NCBI RefSeq assembly: GCF_049959315.1
Contig: NZ_CP188201.1
Origin: Serratia proteamaculans_D
GTDB lineage: Bacteria; Pseudomonadota; Gammaproteobacteria; Enterobacterales; Enterobacteriaceae
DNA: 64,000 bases
Reading direction: 5' to 3' (one strand)
Positions within the stretch are counted from its first letter, which is position 1. Every line of letters starts with the position of its first letter. The translations under genes and the position numbers were made by a program. The notes beneath the pieces were generated by a model. It saw nothing but the letters and a program-made list of their open reading frames with translations. It was not told the DNA's origin and ran no database searches. Below are positions 1 through 6,338 of this stretch, one piece after another.

Positions 1-91
1 GCGAAAAATTCTGTCGGTGGGAATTAAACACTCGCATTGTATGGTTGTAGATTGTGATTATTAACATGCGAATTAGACTAGGAATTTTCTT

Positions 92-163
92 ATGGCAAAT
101 TATCATTTTTCAACCGTTATGTCATCCGTGTTTGACCGTCGCGGCGAAAATGATGCGCAGTGA
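92..163 (+). CDS. Possible 23-residue small ORF upstream of the DUF1435-like gene
   Basis: An ATG at 92 opens a 23-codon frame ending in TGA at 161-163. An AGGA sequence lies about 9 bases before the start. The peptide is not hydrophobic and I do not recognise it. The only support is the plausible ribosome site and the position 54 bases before the next gene. It could be a leader peptide or chance. The rest of 1-217 holds nothing else I can name. Confidence 0.2.
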   Translation: MANYHFSTVMSSVFDRRGENDAQ

Positions 164-217
164 AAAAAAGTGGTATATGATATTGGTTCTCATTATCACT
201 TGAAGGGTAGGGTTATC

Positions 218-502
218 ATGATTGCAGCCATGATTACCGCGTGTGGGCTGTGGGGCGTCAGTTGGTGCCTGGGCAACCGTCTGGCCAGCGCCTGGGGCGT
301 TTTGCTGCCCTGCGCCTTGTTGCCGTTACTGGCATTGATCAACCTGGATATGATGCAATTGCGCACGCTGATTGTGATTGCCATGCTGGCCACCCTGGTG
401 ATGCTGTTCAATAGTCGCTGGCGTCACTACCTGCTGCTGCCTTCCTGCATGGCGCTGGCCGGCGGACTGGCTGCGATCGGTCTGAACTTCAATCTGGGCT
501 GA
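218..502 (+). CDS. Small inner-membrane protein, DUF1435-like
   Basis: This encodes 94 residues, mostly hydrophobic, with about three membrane segments (roughly 25-41, 48-65 and 70-90). I chose the ATG at 218 because an AGGG-rich ribosome site lies just before it; an in-frame ATG at 170 would add 16 polar residues. Size, hydropathy and position beside the leu tRNA cluster fit the enterobacterial DUF1435 family, whose function is unknown. That family assignment is from memory. The gene converges with the tRNA operon, and the tRNA terminator lies just past its stop codon. Confidence 0.6.
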   Translation: MIAAMITACGLWGVSWCLGNRLASAWGVLLPCALLPLLALINLDMMQLRTLIVIAMLATLVMLFNSRWRHYLLLPSCMALAGGLAAIGLNFNLG

Positions 503-508
503 AAACGC

Positions 509-528
509 AAAAACCACGCTTTCGCGTG
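509..528 (-). terminator. Rho-independent terminator of the leu tRNA operon
   Basis: Read on the minus strand, CACGC-GAAA-GCGTG forms a 5-bp stem with a GNRA tetraloop (528-515), followed by GTTTTT (514-509). It lies 58 bases past the last tRNA and ends the transcript before it enters the convergent DUF1435-like gene. Confidence 0.75.
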
Positions 529-585
529 TTCATCATCGTTCAATTGGGGATTGCTTTGGGGATAGTACCGGAGAGAGTTATCGAT

Positions 586-672
586 TGGTGCGAAGAGAGG
601 GACTTGAACCCTCACGTCCGTAAGAACACTAACACCTGAAGCTAGCGCGTCTACCAATTCCGCCACCTTCGC
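586..672 (-). tRNA. tRNA-Leu (CAG), third of three in the operon
   Basis: The 87-nt minus-strand sequence has the GCGAAGG acceptor 5' strand, a D arm with GGTAGACGCG, anticodon CAG in the loop TTCAGGT, a long class II variable arm, the T loop GGTTCAAGTCC, and an encoded CCA (588-586). It reads CUG codons. Its variable stem is GUUC/GGAC, with one U-G wobble, the same as the middle copy. It is promoter-distal and 43 bases from the middle copy. Confidence 0.97.
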
Positions 673-715
673 ACAGTCGATATCTTTATTTTGCTTTCGA
701 TTTATATCACCAGCT

Positions 716-802
716 TGGTGCGAAGAGAGGGACTTGAACCCTCACGTCCGTAAGAACACTAACACCTGAAGCTAGCGCGTCTACCAATTCCGCCACCTTC
801 GC
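716..802 (-). tRNA. tRNA-Leu (CAG), second of three in the operon
   Basis: An 87-nt copy identical to the promoter-distal one: anticodon CAG, long variable arm with a GUUC/GGAC stem, encoded CCA at 718-716. It is separated by short AT-rich spacers of 43 and 34 bases from its neighbours, as expected for a tandem tRNA transcript processed by RNase E and RNase P. Confidence 0.97.
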
Positions 803-836
803 ATTGATGCTGTGCAATATAAATCATGTGGTTATT

Positions 837-923
837 TGGTGCGAAGAGAGGGACTTGAACCCTCACGTCCGTAAGGACACTAACACCTGAAGCTAGCGCG
901 TCTACCAATTCCGCCACCTTCGC
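837..923 (-). tRNA. tRNA-Leu (CAG), first of three in the operon
   Basis: The promoter-proximal copy, 87 nt, with anticodon CAG and encoded CCA (839-837). It differs from the other two by one base in the variable arm, giving a fully paired GUCC/GGAC stem as in the E. coli tRNA-Leu1 that I remember. The cluster corresponds to leuQPV of E. coli. Confidence 0.97.
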
Positions 924-964
924 ATTCCAAGAAACATTACCGGAGTAACGTACCACGGAGGCGA

Positions 965-992
965 ATTCTAGAGATTTTGGCGGGGACGTCAA
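965..992 (-). promoter_or_regulatory. Sigma-70 promoter of the leu tRNA operon
   Basis: On the minus strand, TTGACG (992-987) and TAGAAT (970-965) are separated by 16 bp and followed by a GC-rich discriminator TCGCCTCC. Such discriminators are typical of stable-RNA promoters under stringent (ppGpp/DksA) control. The -35 box lies only 4 bases past the stop of the upstream lysR gene. Confidence 0.85.
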
Positions 993-995
993 TAG

Positions 996-1940
996 TTATT
1001 TCCCCTGTTTGCGGGTGTTTGCTGGAAAAACGTCCGTTTTGGGCGGTTGATACTGTTCAAACAGCCAAATCAGCCAGTCAATCAATACCCTGACCCGGGG
1101 CGCAAGGAACCGGCCGGGGGGATACATGATGTAAATTGGCATCGGCGGCGGCGGGGTTTCCGCCAACACTTCGACCAATTCCCCCTTCTGCAGCCAGGGT
1201 GCCAGCGAGTAGTGCGCCGCCTGGATCAGGCCCATGCCGGCACGACAGCCGCTGCTGTAAGCATCGGCACCGCTGACGCTCAGCCTGGCGGGCAAGTCGC
1301 GCAACTCCACTTTGCCGTTGCGGCAAAACTCCAGCGGGTAATTACGGTTACTGGCGAGGGAAAAATAGCCCACCGTCTGATGCTGCTGCAATTGGTCAAT
1401 CGACTGGGGGACGCCGAACGTGGCCAGATAAGCGGGAGAGGCGCAGGTTAACTGTGGCAGCATGGCAATGCGCCGTGCCACCAGGCTGTCATCTTCGGTT
1501 TCCCAGGCACGCAGCACACAATCCACTCCCTCGCGCAGCAAATCAACATTAGTATCGTTGGCGCCCAACGCCAGAGTCAGATCCGGATAGCGTTGGTAAA
1601 AGTCATCCAGAGCGGGGATCACGATTTCACGCGCCAGCGAATGGGGCATATCAATGCGTACCTTGCCGGAAGGCTGCAGTTTATGGTGGCTGAACAGCGT
1701 GTCTGCCTCTTCCAGCGTCCCCAGCAACTGCACGCAGCGCTGATAATAAAGCGTGCCTTCGCTGGTCACCTGTACCTGACGGGTAGTGCGGATCAACAAA
1801 CGGACGCCGAGGCGCTGCTCGAGCCGTTTGAGCGCATTACTGACCGTGGCACGCGGTAACTGCAAACGCTCGGCTGCGCGGCTGAAACTGCCCAGCTCGA
1901 CGATGCGGGTGAAAATGCGCATGGCCTGGATCTGATCCAT
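996..1940 (-). CDS. LysR-family transcriptional regulator
   Basis: A 314-residue LysR protein. The N-terminal winged helix-turn-helix spans about residues 1-60 (GSFSRAAERL, then PRATVSNALKRLEQRLG), followed by the periplasmic-binding-like effector domain from about residue 88. It is divergent from the aldo-keto reductase gene, with a 130-bp gap, so that gene is its likely target. It resembles the branch often paired with oxidoreductases, but I cannot name the effector. The start ATG gives the canonical MDQIQAMRIF opening. I do not know a counterpart at this place in E. coli. Confidence 0.92.
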   Translation of the reverse strand: MDQIQAMRIFTRIVELGSFSRAAERLQLPRATVSNALKRLEQRLGVRLLIRTTRQVQVTSEGTLYYQRCVQLLGTLEEADTLFSHHKLQPSGKVRIDMPHSLAREIVIPALDDFYQRYPDLTLALGANDTNVDLLREGVDCVLRAWETEDDSLVARRIAMLPQLTCASPAYLATFGVPQSIDQLQQHQTVGYFSLASNRNYPLEFCRNGKVELRDLPARLSVSGADAYSSGCRAGMGLIQAAHYSLAPWLQKGELVEVLAETPPPPMPIYIMYPPGRFLAPRVRVLIDWLIWLFEQYQPPKTDVFPANTRKQGK

Positions 1941-2012
1941 TTTGCCGCTCCGTATTGTTAGCGATTTTTGAACAGTGATGTGTAATCTGCATTATTTATC
2001 TTTTCAGGGTAA

Positions 2013-2030
2013 ACAACCAGACTCAGTTGT
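2013..2030. promoter_or_regulatory. Candidate LysR operator in the lysR/aldo-keto reductase gap
   Basis: ACAAC-N8-GTTGT is an 18-bp perfect-arm dyad in the 130-bp divergent gap, 41 bp before the reductase start. Its size and place suit a LysR recognition site; binding is inference. Confidence 0.4.
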
Positions 2031-2070
2031 ACCAGCACTCCGCTGATGAAAACCGCATGAGGGCAACACA

Positions 2071-3063
2071 ATGCAACAACGTCAATTAGGTCCCAATGGC
2101 CCGACCGTTTCTGCTCTGGGGCTGGGCTGCATGGGGATGAGTGATTTCTATTCGACGGCGCAGGACGAGAAAGAGGCTATCGCCACCCTGCACCGGGCGC
2201 TGGAGCTGGGGGTTACCCTGCTAGATACCGCCGACATGTACGGCCCGCACACCAACGAACAATTGATTGGCAAAGCGATCAAGGGCAAACGGCAGCAGGT
2301 CTTCCTGGCCACCAAATTTGGCATCCTGCGCGATCCGGCCGATCCCGGTGCCAGAGGCGTCAGCAGTCGGCCGGAGTATATCCGTCGTTCGGTAGAAGGC
2401 AGCCTGCAGCGGCTTGGGGTTGAGGTGATAGATCTTTATTACCAGCACCGCGTGGATCCAGCAGTGCCGATCGAAGAGGTGGTGGGCACCATGGCAGACC
2501 TGATCGGCGAAGGTAAAATCCGCTACATCGGGTTGAGTGAGGCTTCGGTCGCTACGCTGGAGCGTGCGCATAAGGTGCATCCGATAACCGCGTTACAGAC
2601 CGAGTATTCACTGTGGACGCGTGATGCTGAACAAGGGGTATTGGCGGCCTGTGAGCGTCTGGGCATCGGCTTTGTGCCTTACAGTCCGTTAGGGCGAGGT
2701 TTTCTGACCGGAGCTATTCAACGGCCGGAAGATCTGGACGCCGACGACTTCCGCCGCAGCAACCCGCGTTTCCAGGGGGAAAACTTTGCCCGCAATCTGG
2801 AACTGGTGGCGAAAGTGACTGAATTGGCCAAACAGAAAGGCGTAGCGCCTTCACAGCTGGCATTGGCGTGGGTATTGGCGCAGGGCGAACATATTGTGCC
2901 GATCCCGGGGACCAAGCGCCGTCGTTATCTGGAAGAGAACATTGCGGCGGTCGAACTGACGCTGAGCCAGGCGGAACTGGCGGCGATTGAGGCGGTGTTC
3001 CCGTTGCAGGCGGCGGCAGGCGCACGCTACGGCGCAGAGTCGATGACCTATATCAACGGATAA
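2071..3063 (+). CDS. Aldo/keto reductase
   Basis: A 330-residue NADPH-dependent aldo/keto reductase of the TIM-barrel superfamily. The catalytic tetrad is visible: Asp52 and Tyr57 (in LDTADMYG), Lys82 (ATKFG) and His126 (YYQHRVDP). The C-terminal cofactor region has PIPGTKRRRYLEENI. The fold and tetrad predict reduction of aldehydes or ketones; the substrate cannot be told. It resembles the YakC/AKR13-like group of cytosolic reductases. It is transcribed divergently from a LysR gene that probably controls it. The ATG at 2071 is preceded by GAGGG. Confidence 0.93.
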   Translation: MQQRQLGPNGPTVSALGLGCMGMSDFYSTAQDEKEAIATLHRALELGVTLLDTADMYGPHTNEQLIGKAIKGKRQQVFLATKFGILRDPADPGARGVSSRPEYIRRSVEGSLQRLGVEVIDLYYQHRVDPAVPIEEVVGTMADLIGEGKIRYIGLSEASVATLERAHKVHPITALQTEYSLWTRDAEQGVLAACERLGIGFVPYSPLGRGFLTGAIQRPEDLDADDFRRSNPRFQGENFARNLELVAKVTELAKQKGVAPSQLALAWVLAQGEHIVPIPGTKRRRYLEENIAAVELTLSQAELAAIEAVFPLQAAAGARYGAESMTYING

Positions 3064-3094
3064 AAAAAGGGCGCGGCGTGTGAACGCTGCGCCC
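3063..3094 (-). terminator. Terminator of rsmC, hairpin shared with the aldo-keto reductase
   Basis: An 11-bp GC-rich stem (3069-3079 with 3084-3094, one G-U pair) is followed on the minus strand by seven T residues. It ends rsmC. On the plus strand it lies directly after the reductase stop but lacks a T run. Confidence 0.8.
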
Positions 3095-3123
3095 TGATAT
3101 CCGCTATTTGCGGGCGGCGTTAC

Positions 3124-4167
3124 TTATTTCTTCTTCTTGGCATCGCGTGGTGCACGGGCAACGGTTGCCTGATACACCTTGAAGCGGCCGTTTTGTGCCA
3201 GCACTTCATGGCTGCCGAAGGTGGCGTCCAGAATGTCCGGGTAAGGCAGGAAGGCGTTGGCCACGATGCGCAGACGACCGCCGATAGGCAGGTGTTTTAA
3301 CGCACCACGGATCAGGGTTTCCGCCGCCGTCAGGCTGGTTTGCAGCCCGTCATGGAACGGTGGGTTGGAGATGATCAGGTCGAAACGGCCGGTAATGTCG
3401 GAATAGACGTTACTGACGATCACTTCTCCTTCAATGCCGTTGGCGGCCAGCGTCGCGCGGCTCGATTCAATGGCTGCGGCGTTGACGTCGCTAAGGGTCA
3501 GCTTCATTTTTGGCGACAGTTTGGACAGCACCGAGGCCATCACACCGGCACCACAGCCCACGTCCAGCACTTTGCCTTTCATGTGTTTATCCAGCGTCGA
3601 CAGCAGCAGTGAGCTACCGACATCCAGCCCGTCGCGGCTGAACACGCCCGGCAGGGTTTTCACTTCCAGATCGTGCAACTGATAGCTTTCCCACCAGTCT
3701 TCCAGGTTGAATTCGGTCTGGGTGTCCAGGCGACCGTGATACAGGCCACAGCGGCGGGCGCTGTCGATTTTCACCAGCGTGGCGTAGTCTTCCACCATCT
3801 GATCGGCGCTGCGCACACCGCTGCGGTTCTCACCGACCACGAACACGTCGGCACCTACCGGCAGCAGTGCCAGAATGTTGCACAGCTGGAATTGGGCTTC
3901 CTGTTTGCTCTTCGGCCAGTAGTAGATCAGCGTATCGCACTCGGCGACGAACGCAGCGTCTACGGTCAGGCCGTACTGCACGTTGTCACCCATCGCCCGG
4001 TTCAGTAACTGCCAGTGATGGTATTGCTGGGTATGGACACGCACATCCGCGGCCTCAAATTGGGCCGGCAGGGCGTCCTGCAGGTCACCGGCGAACAGAA
4101 CGCGGCGTTCGATAAACTCATCACTGTGGCGCAGCATGACTTCACTGGCGGGGGTTAATGCAGACAT
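3124..4167 (-). CDS. rsmC: 16S rRNA m2G1207 methyltransferase RsmC
   Basis: A 347-residue protein (E. coli RsmC has 343). It methylates N2 of G1207 in 16S rRNA of the 30S subunit using S-adenosylmethionine. The duplicated architecture is visible: a degenerate N-terminal half, then the catalytic C-terminal half with the SAM motif VLDVGCGAGVMA and the catalytic NPPFH tetrad-type motif of N2-guanine methylases. I chose ATG 4167 over an upstream in-frame ATG at 4296 because AGGAG precedes it and MSALTPASEV matches the family start. It is divergent from holD, as in E. coli. Confidence 0.96.
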   Translation of the reverse strand: MSALTPASEVMLRHSDEFIERRVLFAGDLQDALPAQFEAADVRVHTQQYHHWQLLNRAMGDNVQYGLTVDAAFVAECDTLIYYWPKSKQEAQFQLCNILALLPVGADVFVVGENRSGVRSADQMVEDYATLVKIDSARRCGLYHGRLDTQTEFNLEDWWESYQLHDLEVKTLPGVFSRDGLDVGSSLLLSTLDKHMKGKVLDVGCGAGVMASVLSKLSPKMKLTLSDVNAAAIESSRATLAANGIEGEVIVSNVYSDITGRFDLIISNPPFHDGLQTSLTAAETLIRGALKHLPIGGRLRIVANAFLPYPDILDATFGSHEVLAQNGRFKVYQATVARAPRDAKKKK

Positions 4168-4323
4168 CAGGTTTTGGCTCCTAGAAATTAGACCGGGGAT
4201 TATAGAGCTTTGTGGCGATATGTTCGACGGGTTTGTTGGCGCAGGCCGCGCGGGTTTGTTAGCATAGCGCGGCGCATGGCAGGCATGGCGCACCACAACG
4301 GGTAGATCCTGACAGGAATCGGC

Positions 4324-4761
4324 ATGGCATCAAAACGCGACTGGCTGTTACAACAACTGGGTATTACGCAGTGGACATTGCGCCGCCCGGGCGTGTTGCA
4401 GGGCGAAGTGGCGGTCAGCCTGCCACCCGAGGTGCGTTTACTGGTAGTAGCGCAGGCCTTGCCCGAGCATAACGATCCGCTGTTTTGCGACGTACTGCGC
4501 AGCCTGGGGCTGACCCCGGCGCAAACCTATGGCCTGACGCCGGATCAGGTGGCGATGTTGCCTGAGGATACCGAATGCAACAGTTGGCGGTTGGGCGTTG
4601 CGGAGCCGCTTGCGGTGGCCGGCGCACAGCTATACAGCCCGGTACTGACCGAGCTTTCTCTCGATGCGAGTGCCAAACGCGCACTCTGGCAGCAGATTTG
4701 TCATCATGAACAAGATTTCTACCCTGACCGCGGCCGACCTGGCCACAGCCTTCACGATTGA
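4324..4761 (+). CDS. holD: DNA polymerase III psi subunit
   Basis: A 145-residue protein beginning MASKRDWLLQQLGITQW, matching the N-terminal segment of HolD (E. coli 137 residues), which binds chi. Psi joins chi to the clamp loader and so couples single-stranded-DNA-binding protein to the replicative polymerase. Its C-terminal coding region overlaps rimI by 56 bases in another frame, a longer overlap than I recall for E. coli, and its C-terminus is correspondingly longer. Order rsmC < > holD-rimI is conserved. Confidence 0.94.
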   Translation: MASKRDWLLQQLGITQWTLRRPGVLQGEVAVSLPPEVRLLVVAQALPEHNDPLFCDVLRSLGLTPAQTYGLTPDQVAMLPEDTECNSWRLGVAEPLAVAGAQLYSPVLTELSLDASAKRALWQQICHHEQDFYPDRGRPGHSLHD

Positions 4762-5149
4762 GCAAGCCAGCCACGCCTTTCCCTGGACACAAGCTACCTT
4801 TGCCAGTAATCAGGGCGATCGCTACCTTAACCTGAAACTGGAAGCCGACGGGCAGATGGCGGGTTTTGCCATCACCCAAATCGTGCTGGATGAAGCCACG
4901 TTGTTCAATATCGCCATTCATCCCGACTGGCAACGCCAGGGTTTTGGCCGCCAATTGCTGGAAGCGCTGATTGCACAGTTGGAACCTCGTGGCGTGTTTA
5001 CGCTGTGGCTGGAAGTGCGTGCCTCTAACCGTGCGGCCATCGCGCTGTACGAAGATCTCGGCTTTAATGAAGTCACCATCCGCCGTAACTACTACCCTGC
5101 AGCCAATGGGCGCGAAGACGCTATCGTCATGGCGCTGCCGCTGGCTTGA
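4706..5149 (+). CDS. rimI: Ribosomal protein S18 alanine N-acetyltransferase
   Basis: A 147-residue GNAT enzyme that acetylates the N-terminal alanine of ribosomal protein S18. The acetyl-CoA-binding loop is seen as RQGFGRQLLE near residues 76-85, and the C-terminal RRNYYP signature is intact. ATG 4706 was chosen over an in-frame ATG at 4664 because MNKISTLTAADL aligns with E. coli MNTISSLETTDL. It lies inside the end of holD, which implies translational coupling. In E. coli yjjG follows; here that gene is absent and a hipBA remnant follows. Confidence 0.96.
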   Translation: MNKISTLTAADLATAFTIEQASHAFPWTQATFASNQGDRYLNLKLEADGQMAGFAITQIVLDEATLFNIAIHPDWQRQGFGRQLLEALIAQLEPRGVFTLWLEVRASNRAAIALYEDLGFNEVTIRRNYYPAANGREDAIVMALPLA

Positions 5150-5157
5150 AGCCAAAA

Positions 5158-5263
5158 ACAACTTTTTTATTGTTTTATCGTTAATTTACAATAAACAGGT
5201 TGTTTTCGCACCACTGTACAACTAATTTGTTGTTTATTGATGTAAATACAAGCAATGAGTTGT
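5158..5263. promoter_or_regulatory. Four phased ACAA-N8-TTGT operators in front of the hipB-like gene
   Basis: The 16-bp dyad ACAA-N8-TTGT occurs at 5158-5173, 5188-5203, 5218-5233 and 5248-5263, exactly 30 bp apart. The first copy extends to AAACAA-N8-TTGTTT. The last ends 3 bases before the hipB ribosome site. E. coli HipB binds four dyads of form TATCC-N8-GGATA before hipBA, so number and spacer length match though the half-sites differ. Assignment as HipB operators is inference. Confidence 0.7.
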
Positions 5264-5276
5264 TTTGAGGTGATGA

Positions 5277-5582
5277 ATGCGAAAATCATCAGAAATATCA
5301 AAGATATTAAAAGAAAAACGCGCTGAGCTGGGCTGGAACCAAAAAGACTTTTTGATGAAGATTGGCATGACCCAGCAACAATATCAGCGTATTGAATCCG
5401 GTAGTGATATGCGGATGAGCACGCTGCTACGTATATTGATGGCAATGGATTTGGAATGCGTTATCGTGCCGAAAAACAAGGTGCGTGAAGTGGAGTTATT
5501 GCTGCAAACGGGAGCAGATAAAGTTTCAGAAGCGAATGGATTACCCAGTTTCGAAAGAAAGCTGAAAGATCTCGAGGACTAG
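5277..5582 (+). CDS. HipB-like antitoxin, XRE-family DNA-binding protein
   Basis: A 101-residue protein with one Cro/C1-type helix-turn-helix at about residues 8-60 (KRAELGWNQKDFLMKIG, then QQQYQRIESG). The following CVIVPKNK strand resembles the beta-lid of HipB. HipB binds its operators and neutralises HipA. GAGG lies before ATG 5277, and the last of four operator dyads lies just upstream, consistent with autorepression. The downstream frame, 3 bases away, is an internally deleted hipA. The locus occupies the place of E. coli yjjG and is richer in A+T than its neighbours, suggesting acquisition. Confidence 0.85.
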   Translation: MRKSSEISKILKEKRAELGWNQKDFLMKIGMTQQQYQRIESGSDMRMSTLLRILMAMDLECVIVPKNKVREVELLLQTGADKVSEANGLPSFERKLKDLED

Positions 5583-5585
5583 CTG

Positions 5586-6182
5586 ATGAATGGACAGCGG
5601 CAGGTTGAATCGGTACAGGCATTAGCCCTGGTTTTACACCATGTGCGTATTGGTGTGCTGGCGCATTATAGCGGCGGCAAAAATATCCTGACGTTTGATC
5701 CGCATGATAAATATCGTGGCAAAAACTATGAGCAAATAGCGGCTTATCTTTACGAGTGGGGCAGTGATCCCTTGGCTGATGCGCAGCAAATGGCTCGTCG
5801 CCTGTTGGCCAACATTCTGCTGGCTAATGGCGATGCTCATATCAAAAACTGGTCAATGATTTATCCCAACCAAACCGATGTTCGGCTCTCTCCTGCTTAT
5901 GACATCGTAACCACTTTGGCTTATATTCCGCGTGAGTCAGAAGTGGCGCTGAATATGGCAAGGGAGAAGCGTTGGTCAATGATTTCAATGCAAACTTTCG
6001 AACATTGGGCGGGTCGTGTTGGTCTGCCCTGGCCTGCTATACGGGTGCATTTATTGGATGCCATCGACCAGGCGCGCACCCTATGGCCGGATCTATTGGC
6101 AACCCTACCGATGGCGAAAGAACATAAAGCGATATTGCACCAGCATTGGACTTCGTTGTCGCCGGATTTCCGCCTGCATTGA
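5586..6182 (+). pseudogene. Internally deleted hipA-like kinase remnant
   Basis: The 198-codon frame looks like two ends of a HipA-type Ser/Thr kinase joined in frame. Residues 1-39 resemble the N-terminal barrel start (RIGVLAHYSGGKNILTFDP). From about residue 41 it is the C-terminal lobe: the catalytic-loop NGDAHIKNWS (Asp83), the metal-binding PAYDIV (Asp106) and the all-alpha tail. HipA proteins usually have about 400-440 residues; the missing part would hold most of the N-terminal domain, the glycine-rich ATP loop and the lysine that positions ATP. Kinase activity is therefore unlikely. The junction is near 5703. A natural short form is possible but less likely. Confidence 0.75.
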
Positions 6183-6338
6183 GGATTTAATCTATCTTCG
6201 CTGGATCCATTGATTGTCACCGGTTGGTAAATCAGCGAAAATGCCCGGCTATTATCTTTTATTTACCGCTTTGCCTGGCGCCGTGCGCGGCGCGTTCTGA
6301 TGCTTTCGCAGGGCGGACTAACTGTAGAATCTGAAAAC

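Noticed and set aside
586..923. Three near-identical blocks as a repeat array or transposon
   Set aside because: Each block folds as a complete tRNA-Leu with CCA.
4324..5149. holD-rimI overlap as a frameshift or fusion
   Set aside because: Both proteins are full-length with proper starts; overlapping holD and rimI is normal in enterobacteria.
5158..5263. Possible CRISPR-like array, because of the 30-bp period
   Set aside because: Only short dyad arms are repeated, there is no long conserved repeat or unique spacer, and a DNA-binding antitoxin gene follows directly.
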